Shown here one piece after another: positions 15,950 through 23,249 of a stretch of DNA of 64,000 bases. The stretch spans positions 2,852,001 to 2,916,000 of the forward strand of contig NZ_CP065958.1 of the NCBI RefSeq assembly GCF_041270065.1. The letters are read 5' to 3'. The notes under the pieces were generated by a model. The model did not search any database, was not told the DNA's origin, and saw only the letters and a list, made by a program, of their open reading frames with translations. This DNA comes from Streptomyces fradiae (GTDB lineage Bacteria > Actinomycetota > Actinomycetes > Streptomycetales > Streptomycetaceae). Numbering within the stretch: the stretch's first letter is position 1; each line of letters opens with the position of its first letter. The position numbers were made by a program, and so were the translations under genes.

Positions 15950-16948
15950 ATGCGCCCCGACACGCCTGCCGACCACACCACCGAAGCCGAGCGTCTGCTC
16001 CGCACCGCGGGGCAGTACCCGGAGGACCGCGAACCGCTGCTGCTGCGCGCCGCCGCCCACCTGGAACTGGCGGGCGAGCGGGAGCGGGCGACGACCCTGT
16101 ACGACGACCTGCTCGCCGCCGAGCCGGGGAACCCCCTCCTCATCAGGTCGCTGAAGGCGTCGAACCTGTGGGAGTACGGCCACGAGGCCGAGGCCCGCGC
16201 GATCATCGACGGCGTCCGGCGCGCCCGCCCGGAGGAGCCGGCGCCGTGGGAGATCGTGGCGGAGACGCTGGAGGCCCACGACGAGCTGGAGGAGGCGGAG
16301 GCGGCCTTCTCGGAGGCGGCCGGGATGCTGGTGCTGCCGGGCGAGGAGACCTCCTACGGGTTGCAGTCTCTGTTGTCGGGCCGCCACCGGGTGCGCCGGA
16401 TGCTGGCCCTCCCGCACGACGCGTGGGACACCCTCGCGGACCGCCTCCACACGGCGGAGGTCCCGCTGGACGAACTGCACGACCCGAAGCGCCTGTGGTC
16501 CCTCGGCTCCTCGGACCCGGCCGAGCTCCAGGCCGAGATCACCCGCCTCCGCTCGGAACTGGGCTCCTACCGCACGGCCCTCTCCCGCCCCTTCCCGGTC
16601 GCCGTCCTCCACTGGCCGGAACCGGAACTCGACGAGCTCCTCGCGGCCTACCCCGAGCTGGAGGCCGAGTACCCCACCTACACGGCCCACCTCACCGACA
16701 TCGAGGCCTCCCTCCGCGAACTCGCCGCCTCCGGCACCCCCAACCTCGGCATCGTCCCGGCCACGGTCCCCTCCTACGAGGCCTTCGCCGCCTCGGAATC
16801 CTCCACCCCCGCCAACCCCGCCCTCCTCCCCCAATACACCACCACCCTCGCCGCCCGCGGCCGCGCCACCCCCTGGCCCCCTGCCCGCACGGCCCCCTGC
16901 TGGTGCGGCTCGGGGCGGACGTACGGGGACTGCCACGGCGCGGACTAG
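15950..16948 (+). CDS. SEC-C motif protein with TPR-like repeats
   Basis: A 332-residue cytosolic protein. The N-terminal third contains helical, TPR-like pairs rich in Ala/Glu/Leu (about residues 15-140). The C-terminus carries CWCGSGRTYGDCHG, a SEC-C zinc motif with Cys317, Cys319, Cys328 and His329, as in the SecA tail and several uncharacterised proteins. The function is unknown; SEC-C motifs usually mediate zinc-dependent protein contacts. The ATG at 15950 is chosen with GGTGAGG upstream; a GTG at 15905 would add 15 residues. It is convergent with the nuclease-like gene, 11 bp between stops. Confidence 0.75.
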   Translation: MRPDTPADHTTEAERLLRTAGQYPEDREPLLLRAAAHLELAGERERATTLYDDLLAAEPGNPLLIRSLKASNLWEYGHEAEARAIIDGVRRARPEEPAPWEIVAETLEAHDELEEAEAAFSEAAGMLVLPGEETSYGLQSLLSGRHRVRRMLALPHDAWDTLADRLHTAEVPLDELHDPKRLWSLGSSDPAELQAEITRLRSELGSYRTALSRPFPVAVLHWPEPELDELLAAYPELEAEYPTYTAHLTDIEASLRELAASGTPNLGIVPATVPSYEAFAASESSTPANPALLPQYTTTLAARGRATPWPPARTAPCWCGSGRTYGDCHGAD

Positions 16949-16959
16949 CCGACGCTCGG

Positions 16960-18075
16960 CTACTCCGACGTCATGCCCCACTCACGTGCCTTGGGGGAGC
17001 CGTCCCAGCCCGAACCGTCTCGCCAAATCGAGGCGATTCCCTGCTCCTCCAGGTACGGGGCATAGGCGCCGATCGCTTCGGAGAAGAGCCCTATGAGGAA
17101 GGGTGTGGGGCACCCCAGATAGAGGAAGTGGCGATACTCGTAGAGTTGCCCGACAGCCTCACGCACCGCCTGGGTCGGATTCCCATTGCGCACCACCTTC
17201 GCTTCGACCAGCCATTCCTCACCCGATGCCTCGGTAGCACGGTGTGAACGCAGCACAAGGTCCTTCGGGTGCTGAAGTAGCGTGATCGGCTCGTACCCGC
17301 GCTCCGATACATAGAGACCGAAGTCTCTGATGAGCTCCTCGTGGCTGCGCTGCTTAACCTGCTGCCGAGCCTTGATCTGCGCCACGTAAGCGCTGCCGTC
17401 CTTCGGCCGGAAGTTGGCCAGCGGATCCACTATCGGCTGGGCAACGTGGCTGCCCGGTTCGTAGTACATCTCCAAGGCTTCGGGAGCATCGCTCCCCCAC
17501 CACACGCGATCTGCCTCTTCCACGCGCCGAAGGGACTCGATGCCGATCAGAAGGTCTTCCATCAGCGTGACATCGCTGGGGAGGGCGGCAGTGTCGTACA
17601 CCTTGGCAATCACGCTCGCGGCCTCATACGCCTTAGGGCGGGCCGCATGGTCCCTGAGTTCCGGCTCGTCTATCCAGCCCTGCCGTTCCTGCCTCCGCAC
17701 GGCCCGGCGAAGCCGCGCCGCGTGCCGCCGGAGGTGGTCTTCGCGGGCTCGGCCTCTTCCCAGCCGCTCCTCCAGCCAGGTAATGCCCTGCTGCAATGTC
17801 AGCGTCACGTTTTTCAGATCGGCGCTGAAGATGTAGGCGAGGTACAGCCCCTTCTTGGGATCGCGGTGACCCTCCTGGTCGAAGACGCCAATCCACGGAG
17901 TCGCGGCCGGTGTCGTCTGCCCTCCGTGTCCCTCCGCCTTGAAGCCCAGCGGCAGCGCGAGATCGGTACGACTCGCGACCTTCCGCAGAACCTGCTGCCC
18001 CTTCACATCTCGTCCGGAGCCGGCCGTGCGGTCGTATGTGCTCGCGACCTCGCTGAGCAAGTCTCGAATCCCCAT
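16960..18075 (-). CDS. MrcB-domain protein fused to a PD-(D/E)xK nuclease-like domain
   Basis: A 371-residue protein. Residues 1-130 match the MrcB/DUF3578 N-terminal domain pattern, with TPWIGVFDQEG and LAYIFSADLKNVTLTLQQG. The C-terminal part (about 240-345) has DLVLRSH, then EEWLVEAKVV and REAVGQLYEYRHFLY, which fit a D...ExK active site plus the QxxxY motif of restriction-endonuclease-fold proteins. No AAA+ McrB or McrC partner is adjacent. A role in restriction or DNA processing is inferred from domains only. Base composition is less extreme than in neighbours, consistent with an accessory gene. Confidence 0.75.
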   Translation of the reverse strand: MGIRDLLSEVASTYDRTAGSGRDVKGQQVLRKVASRTDLALPLGFKAEGHGGQTTPAATPWIGVFDQEGHRDPKKGLYLAYIFSADLKNVTLTLQQGITWLEERLGRGRAREDHLRRHAARLRRAVRRQERQGWIDEPELRDHAARPKAYEAASVIAKVYDTAALPSDVTLMEDLLIGIESLRRVEEADRVWWGSDAPEALEMYYEPGSHVAQPIVDPLANFRPKDGSAYVAQIKARQQVKQRSHEELIRDFGLYVSERGYEPITLLQHPKDLVLRSHRATEASGEEWLVEAKVVRNGNPTQAVREAVGQLYEYRHFLYLGCPTPFLIGLFSEAIGAYAPYLEEQGIASIWRDGSGWDGSPKAREWGMTSE

Positions 18076-18145
18076 GCGGGGAATCTAGATCAGGAGATCG
18101 CGGCGCACACCGGGATTCGTCCCACCTCGTCACATCACGTGCCAC

Positions 18146-18787
18146 TCAGAGGCCGGATTCGAATCTCGTCTGCGCCATGTCCAGTACGTCATCAGCGTCG
18201 TAGCCATGTGCGCCCATCCAGTGGAGCAGGTCCACGATCACGTCGATCGCGGCGTCTTTGGCCACGGCGACGGAGAGCCGACTAGCGTTCACCGCTCGCG
18301 GGGACGCGACAGCCCCATAGAGGGAGATCATGGCCTCCGCTCGCGTGACACGCATGCCGCCCGCGTGGCCATTGGGCGTGGTGAGATCAGTGGCGATCTC
18401 ACACCAGGTCACCTTTCGATCCGACCCGAGCAGCACTCCCCAGCGGTCAGCCATCGCGTCCACAAGCGCCATCCCTCGCCCCGACTCAGCCTCCGGACCG
18501 GCGGCGATCACTGTCGGCAGCGCCCGGCAGTCCGGGTCGCGCACTTCGATCCGAAGGTACGTGCCGTTCATGGCGAGCCGGAGCGACGTCGGCGTGCCAG
18601 GCCCCACATGCCGGATCACGTTCGTGACCAGTTCACTCACGCAGAGCTGGGCCACTCCCACCTGCCGTGGCAGCCCCCATGCTTTCAAGTGGAGCCGCAC
18701 GATACGTCGCAGCGCGGCTACTTCCTGCGCCTCCGCCAAGAACGGAAGCTCCCACGGCTGCCGCACCATGCATCCTGCCTCGATCAC
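18146..18787 (-). CDS. ATP-binding (HATPase_c) anti-sigma-like regulator
   Basis: A 213-residue protein with a GHKL ATPase domain: VSELVTNVIRHV (N box, about residue 50), a central D-x-G-like region and SGRGMALVDAMADRWG (G box). Such single-domain kinases accompany HTH/DUF397 pairs in Streptomyces and act as RsbW/SpoIIAB-like regulators. The GTG at 18787 is chosen because GGGAGG lies 5 bp upstream; longer frames run into the divergent HTH gene. About 70 C-terminal residues after the ATPase core form an uncharacterised helical tail. Confidence 0.8.
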   Translation of the reverse strand: MIEAGCMVRQPWELPFLAEAQEVAALRRIVRLHLKAWGLPRQVGVAQLCVSELVTNVIRHVGPGTPTSLRLAMNGTYLRIEVRDPDCRALPTVIAAGPEAESGRGMALVDAMADRWGVLLGSDRKVTWCEIATDLTTPNGHAGGMRVTRAEAMISLYGAVASPRAVNASRLSVAVAKDAAIDVIVDLLHWMGAHGYDADDVLDMAQTRFESGL

Positions 18788-18956
18788 CAATGCCTCCCGC
18801 TCCGATGCCCTCTCGATGACAGATCGTGACGAGCCAATATCATTGCGTTGCACATCCCGCCATGCAATGTGCACGACGGGATTCCCACGATCGAGCGATT
18901 GGCAGTCCTCGCTCTGGTGCGCAGACTGAACATCCGCTAGCGAGAAGGGGACTGAG

Positions 18957-19802
18957 ATGGCTGGTTCACCCACCGCCCGCCGCCGCCGACTGTCGATCGA
19001 GCTGAAGAAGCTCCGCGAGACAAGCGGCTTCACCTGCGCCCAGGTTGGTGCGGCCCTCGACTGGAGCGGCTCCAAGGTCAACCGCATGGAGACGGGTACG
19101 GGCCGCGTCCAACCTTCTGACGTCGACGCGCTCTGCCGCTTCTACGGTGTGGAGGACGAGCTACGCGAGTTCCTCAAATCGCTTGCGAAACAAGCGAAGA
19201 CGAAGGGTTGGTGGCAAGCCCACGGCAACGGCGTCCCCGCCTGGTTCTCGATCTACATCGGCCTAGAGCAGGACGCTTCCACGTTCCGCCAGTACCAGAA
19301 CGAGTTCGTTCCCGGCCTCATGCAGACCCCCGCGTACGCCGCTGAACTGCACCGCGCGACCAATCAGATGTCCGACGAGGACATCAACCACGCCGTGAGT
19401 GTCCGGATGGAACGCCAGACGCGCCTCCAGTCACCGAGTGCGCCGGACACTTGGTTCGTGGTGCACGAAGGTGCACTGCGCTCCTTCATTGGTGATGAGG
19501 CTGTCATGCGCGAGCAGCTTGAGAAGGTGCTGGAGATGACTGAACTCCCCAGCGTCACCCTGCAGGTCCTGCCCTTCGACGCTGGCCCGTACCCCGCCAC
19601 CGGCACCTTCACGATGCTGGGCTTCCCCGATCCAGAGGATCCAGACATCGTGTACCGAGATGGCATCACAGATGCCATCTACCTGGAGGGAGCCGAGGAG
19701 GTACGTGCGTACAACAGGGCCTTCGACAATCTGCGCGCCGCCGCGGCAAGCCCCCACCGCTCAACCCACCTCATCACGACTCTACTGAAGGGCTACACGT
19801 AA
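18957..19802 (+). CDS. XRE-type HTH regulator with DUF5753 (Scr1/WhiJ-like family)
   Basis: A 281-residue regulator. The N-terminal HTH at about residues 15-70 reads TCAQVGAALDWSGSKVNRME, and the DUF5753 domain covers about residues 95-275 (EFVPGLMQTPAYAAEL is characteristic). These proteins are expanded in Streptomyces and work with a small DUF397 protein, encoded here with 1-bp overlap; some pairs affect development or resemble toxin-antitoxin modules. ATG at 18957 with GAGAAGGGG upstream. A 169-bp gap separates it from the divergent ATPase gene. Confidence 0.9.
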   Translation: MAGSPTARRRRLSIELKKLRETSGFTCAQVGAALDWSGSKVNRMETGTGRVQPSDVDALCRFYGVEDELREFLKSLAKQAKTKGWWQAHGNGVPAWFSIYIGLEQDASTFRQYQNEFVPGLMQTPAYAAELHRATNQMSDEDINHAVSVRMERQTRLQSPSAPDTWFVVHEGALRSFIGDEAVMREQLEKVLEMTELPSVTLQVLPFDAGPYPATGTFTMLGFPDPEDPDIVYRDGITDAIYLEGAEEVRAYNRAFDNLRAAAASPHRSTHLITTLLKGYT

Positions 19803-20032
19803 TGAGCAGTTCCACTCCGGCAACGCCCAACCGCAACGAGTGGTTCAAGTCCTCCTACAGCAATGGCTCTGGGGGCGAGTGCGTGGAGTGCTCCCGAACC
19901 GAGGACGGAACTCTTATACGAGACTCCAAGCGACCGGAAGGGCCGGCGCTGGCTGTACGTAGGGGCGCGTGGAGCGTCTTCATCGAAGGCGTCTCCTCGC
20001 CTTGGCGCACAGGGGTGCAGGCGAGGCCATAG
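19802..20032 (+). CDS. DUF397 small partner protein
   Basis: A 76-residue DUF397 protein with the hallmark WFKSSYSNGSGGECVEC at residues 14-30, a strand-rich core and a VRRGAWSVFIEGV-type end. It overlaps the HTH gene by one base (TAATG) and should be produced together with it as regulator and partner. DUF397 proteins often continue further; this one ends normally for the family. Confidence 0.9.
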   Translation: MSSSTPATPNRNEWFKSSYSNGSGGECVECSRTEDGTLIRDSKRPEGPALAVRRGAWSVFIEGVSSPWRTGVQARP

Positions 20033-20112
20033 GAACCCCATACGGCACAAAGCCAGTAGTACGATCAACAGTTGTTGAAACTGAGCACTAGTCAACTCCC
20101 TGGGAGGCAAAC

Positions 20113-20178
20113 GTGACTACTGCCCCGACCACCATCCAGGGCCGCACACGCACCCTGCTCGCCTTCTCCCTCGGCTGA
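20113..20178 (+). CDS. Putative 21-residue leader-like peptide
   Basis: A small ORF starting GTG at 20113, with a strong Shine-Dalgarno GGGAGG 5 bp upstream (20102-20107), and ending at TGA 20178. The peptide is Thr/Arg-rich (TTAPTTIQGRTRT) and ends in LLAFSLG. It lies 38 bp before the ParB-like gene on the same strand. It could be a translated leader or the remnant of a gene; no family is recognised. Confidence 0.4.
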   Translation: MTTAPTTIQGRTRTLLAFSLG

Positions 20179-20216
20179 AGCTGCTCAGAAGTCAAGATCA
20201 CGAAAGTAGGTTGGGC

Positions 20217-21026
20217 ATGTCCTCGGTCAGCCACACCGTTACCTACGGCGTCCAGATACCGGTGCAGAAGCTGTTTGTTGACTACGACGTGCAGCGCGAG
20301 CCTGACAGGAGGCGCGCGAAGAAGATCGCTGAGGCCTTCGACGAGAACAAGCTCGGTTCCATCATCGTCTCCGACCGTGGGGACGGCACCTTCCACATCA
20401 TCGACGGGCAGCACCGTTGGCTCGCCGCGAAGGAAGCCGAGCACCCGTACCTGCACGCGGACGTACACACCGGACTGGAACGGGCTCAGGAAGCCGACAT
20501 GTTCCTGGCCAAGAACCGCGACAGCAAGAAGCCCAGTGCCTTCGACGAGCACAAGAACGGGGTCGCCGCCGGGCACAGCCCGTATGTCGAGGCCGAGGCA
20601 GTGCTGAAGAAGCACAACCTGACCGCTGGCAGCAGCTCCGCCAACCAGTTCGGCGCGATCACCAAGGCGCACGCGCTGGTCAAGCAGTTCGGACCTGACG
20701 TTCTCGACCGCGCGCTGACCGTCGCCGAGAACGCCTGGGGACGCTCCCGGTTTACCTGGGAAGGCGTCATCATCCATGGTCTCGGGCTCATCATCGGGCG
20801 CCATCCGGAGTTGATCGACGACAAGCGGATGGCCCAGCGACTCGCCTCCACAAGTACAGCGGAAGGTATGAAGGGCAGGATCACGACGGCGGCCACGGGT
20901 GGCGGGACCCGGCATGACGGAACGGGCGGGCGGGCGACCGCCGCCTACTGGGTCATGGTCACCGTCTGGGACACCGGCCTCCCCAAGACCTCGGCGAAGC
21001 GGATTCGCAAGGCTGAGGAGTTCTAA
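20217..21026 (+). CDS. ParB/Srx-like domain protein (DUF6551-like)
   Basis: A 269-residue protein. The N-terminal half resembles the ParB N-terminal nuclease/CTPase-like fold: a VPVQKLFVDYDVQR-type opening, then HIIDGQHRWLAAKEA at about residues 60-74 (the GxHRxxA box). No ParB HTH is evident in the C-terminal half. Such stand-alone proteins occur on actinobacterial mobile elements and phages; the function is not established. ATG at 20217 with GTAGG 6 bp upstream; the TTG at 20211 is less likely. Confidence 0.75.
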   Translation: MSSVSHTVTYGVQIPVQKLFVDYDVQREPDRRRAKKIAEAFDENKLGSIIVSDRGDGTFHIIDGQHRWLAAKEAEHPYLHADVHTGLERAQEADMFLAKNRDSKKPSAFDEHKNGVAAGHSPYVEAEAVLKKHNLTAGSSSANQFGAITKAHALVKQFGPDVLDRALTVAENAWGRSRFTWEGVIIHGLGLIIGRHPELIDDKRMAQRLASTSTAEGMKGRITTAATGGGTRHDGTGGRATAAYWVMVTVWDTGLPKTSAKRIRKAEEF

Positions 21027-21093
21027 CAACCGGAGGTAGCTGGCGACACCCGCCTCGCTCAGGCACCGGGGCCACCCACTCACCCGCCAAGCG

Positions 21094-21463
21094 GGCTTCT
21101 GGTACGGCCGCCCTCACTCCGAGTGTGGCCCCCTCCACCACCGCGTCAAGGGCGCTCCCTGCGGTCGCGTCGCAGGCGATGGGCTGCGCCCACCCTTGAC
21201 CCGGTGCCTCCGGGCGCCTTTAACCACTCGGAGGGCGGCCGGGGGCCCGGCCACGCGGATAGGCCCGGATATCGGCCGGCCGCCGTAGGCGAGTGGCAGG
21301 CCGGTGGCGGGTGGGCCCGGATATCGCTCCCGAGCAGAGGGATCCCTCGGGCCGGTGGGTGGGGGCCCAGTTCGCGGCCGGAGCCGGTGGGACGCCGTCC
21401 CCCGGTCAGGGGTGCGCGGAAGTGGATTGGTTAGCCGGGCCTGGTTCGGCGGCCGACTGCTGG
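21094..21463. repeat. Left arm of a ~370-bp inverted repeat
   Basis: This non-coding segment is matched in inverse orientation at 22488-22857. The best blocks are a perfect 40-nt match (21121-21160 with 22793-22832) and a perfect 22-nt match (21409-21430 with 22522-22543). Within the arm, GTCAAGGG and CCCTTGAC can pair as a helix, and CCTGCG with CGCAGG inside it. The open frames here are artefacts of the repeat. No gene is seen between 21027 and 21775. Confidence 0.85.
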
Positions 21464-21552
21464 CACGGAATGAGCCCGTGCGACGGATGGTGCGCTGGCG
21501 GCCCGGCACGGCGGCCCCAAGTGCACACCTCCATCCCGAGCGCCGAAGGAGT

Positions 21553-21575
21553 GAACTCCGGTGACTGCAGAGGCG
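21553..21575. repeat. Left copy of a 23-bp direct repeat
   Basis: GAACTCCGGTGACTGCAGAG plus GCG recurs at 22383-22405 with two mismatches. The two copies flank the 178-residue gene inside the inverted repeats. Confidence 0.75.
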
Positions 21576-21775
21576 CTTCGAGTGGCTTCCCGTGCGGCTT
21601 TGGCACGGAAGAGGCTCACCCAGGGGGCGTACGTCATCAGGGTGCGGCGCGTGAAGGGCTTCCGAACTCGGCCTCGGGGAGCAATCCGTGGGATTCCCCT
21701 GAACCTCCGGCTCGCCGCCGACTACCGTACGGACATGCCGCGTTACCCACCGCGGTCACACGAGGAGGAGTCCCT

Positions 21776-22312
21776 GTGCCATCTCCCTGTCACCCCCGGC
21801 ACGCTCCCGTCGGCGACGTGGGCACCGCGCTCATGATGATCGACTCTCAGCTCACGGCCATCCACAACGGCAAGGACGGAACCGACCCTGAACAACGGTC
21901 GTGGGTCGCCCAGGTCGCGTCCTCCCTGGGTCCCGGGGGAGTCGATGACGTGCTGGACGGTGCGTGCACTCTCATCTACATGTTCATGCAGTGGCTGCGG
22001 ATGGCCTACGAGGAGCACGACAAGGACGTCATCGAGTACGTCGTGCCCAACCTCGTGGGCACCATGCGCATGATGCCCAAGAGCGTCCGGCCCGAGGCCA
22101 TCCCCACCATGGCCGGCCTCCTCGTCGCCGCGGGCACCGGCCTCAGCCCCAACCTTTGGCGCAAGCAGTACGGAGACTGGACCAAGGAGGAGCTGACTCC
22201 CCTCGAAGCCACCGCCCTTCTGCTCGCGGAGCACATCAACCGCCTCACCGACGACCCCGACTTCGCCACCCGTATGGTCACCGAGGCCCTGCCCAGGTCA
22301 CTCGAAGACTGA
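21776..22312 (+). CDS. Unrecognised 178-residue helical protein inside the inverted-repeat unit
   Basis: I do not recognise this family. The GTG at 21776 has GAGGAGGAG ending 5 bp upstream, a convincing start. After about 20 residues the protein is predicted largely helical and acidic, with MMIDSQLTAIHNGKDG near the start, a hydrophobic stretch DGACTLIYMFMQWLRMAYEE and a Met-rich VGTMRMMPKSV segment. It has no signal peptide and no clear membrane span. It is the only gene between the inverted repeats, so it may be cargo of that unit or a gene into which the repeats inserted on both sides. Confidence 0.65.
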   Translation: MPSPCHPRHAPVGDVGTALMMIDSQLTAIHNGKDGTDPEQRSWVAQVASSLGPGGVDDVLDGACTLIYMFMQWLRMAYEEHDKDVIEYVVPNLVGTMRMMPKSVRPEAIPTMAGLLVAAGTGLSPNLWRKQYGDWTKEELTPLEATALLLAEHINRLTDDPDFATRMVTEALPRSLED

Positions 22313-22382
22313 CGTTCCACTGCCGTGCACCCCGACCCGGCCGAGCAAAGTCGGCAATCCGCAGCCGAAATGGGGCGGGTAC

Positions 22383-22405
22383 GAACTCCTGTGACTTCAG
22401 AGGCG
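22383..22405. repeat. Right copy of a 23-bp direct repeat
   Basis: GAACTCCTGTGACTTCAGAG plus GCG matches 21553-21575 in the same orientation with two mismatches. Confidence 0.75.
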
Positions 22406-22487
22406 GCCACGGGGCCCAAGGGCTCGCGTGAGCGGGGTTTGCATCACCCACCGGCCGTGACCAGCAGGGCATGAGTCCCGGCCGAAG

Positions 22488-22857
22488 GCGGGCGTCTGCC
22501 GCCGGGCTGGGGCCAGCCGTCCCAATCCACTTCCGCGCACCCCCAACCGGCGGGATGCGGTCTCCCGGCCCCTGCCACAAACCGAGCCCCCACCCCGCCG
22601 GGCAGCAGAAGCTCTCTCCGTCCGGAGCGATACCCGGGCTCATCCACCACCGGCCCGCCGTCCGCCCACGGCGGCCGGCCGATACCCGGCACCCCGCGCG
22701 GCCCGCTCCCCCGGCCGCCCTCCGAGTGGTCAAAGGCTCCCGGAGGCGCCGGGTCAAGGGTGGCCGCAGGCCATCGCTTGCGACGCGACCGAAGGGAGCG
22801 CCCTTGACGCGGTGGTGGAGGGGGCCACACTCGGAGAGAGGGCGGCCGCACCAGAAG
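22488..22857. repeat. Right arm of a ~370-bp inverted repeat
   Basis: The inverse counterpart of 21094-21463. The outer part (22711-22857) is very well conserved, with more divergence towards the inner end. The helix GTCAAGGG/CCCTTGAC is kept in both arms. No gene is supported between 22313 and 22937; the frames that cover it are repeat-derived. Confidence 0.85.
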
Positions 22858-22937
22858 CACACGCAGGAACCTCGTACCTTGGGCCTCTCGTTAGGCTCGT
22901 GAGTACGAAAGACCTTGCCGACTGATTGGACCCCGTC

Positions 22938-23246
22938 ATGCCCAGCGCCCGCACCCTCTCCCCCGTTGTCGCCGCCGCCGGGCTTGTCGGGGGGTATGCC
23001 GTGGCGCGGTGGACCAAGAAGCGGCCGTTGGGTGGGGTTGTGCTGGCGGTGGCGGGTGGGGTGGCGGCGCGGGAGTGGCAGCAGGTGGCTGGGGGGAAGG
23101 TGGCGGCTGGGCTGACGGCGGCCTATGTGGGGGCGTTCGCCGGGTCTCATCCGCTTGCGAAGAAGATCGGGGCGTGGCCCGCCGTGTTCTCCGTGGCTGC
23201 CGGCATGGCCGGGGCCGCGTACGCGGTGACCCGTAACGCCGAGTGA
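22938..23246 (+). CDS. Small hydrophobic membrane protein
   Basis: A 102-residue protein, Ala/Gly/Val-rich, with three or four hydrophobic segments separated by short basic loops (WTKKRPLGG, HPLAKKIG). It has no recognised domain. The ATG at 22938 starts the hydrophobic part directly. It is convergent with the DUF445 gene, with only 3 bp between stops. It is probably a conserved Streptomyces membrane protein of unknown role. Confidence 0.65.
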   Translation: MPSARTLSPVVAAAGLVGGYAVARWTKKRPLGGVVLAVAGGVAAREWQQVAGGKVAAGLTAAYVGAFAGSHPLAKKIGAWPAVFSVAAGMAGAAYAVTRNAE

Positions 23247-23249
23247 GGC

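Noticed and set aside
18957..20032. Classical toxin-antitoxin pair
   Set aside because: HTH/DUF397 pairs are better viewed as Streptomyces regulators; no toxin activity can be inferred from sequence.
21123..21434. 103-residue frame in the left repeat arm
   Set aside because: A similar Pro/Arg-rich frame appears in the other arm (22444-22860, minus) because the DNA is repeated; no ribosome-binding site or coding signal.
16960..22857. Integrated prophage or ICE
   Set aside because: No integrase, relaxase, replication or structural genes, and no tRNA-derived attachment repeats are visible.
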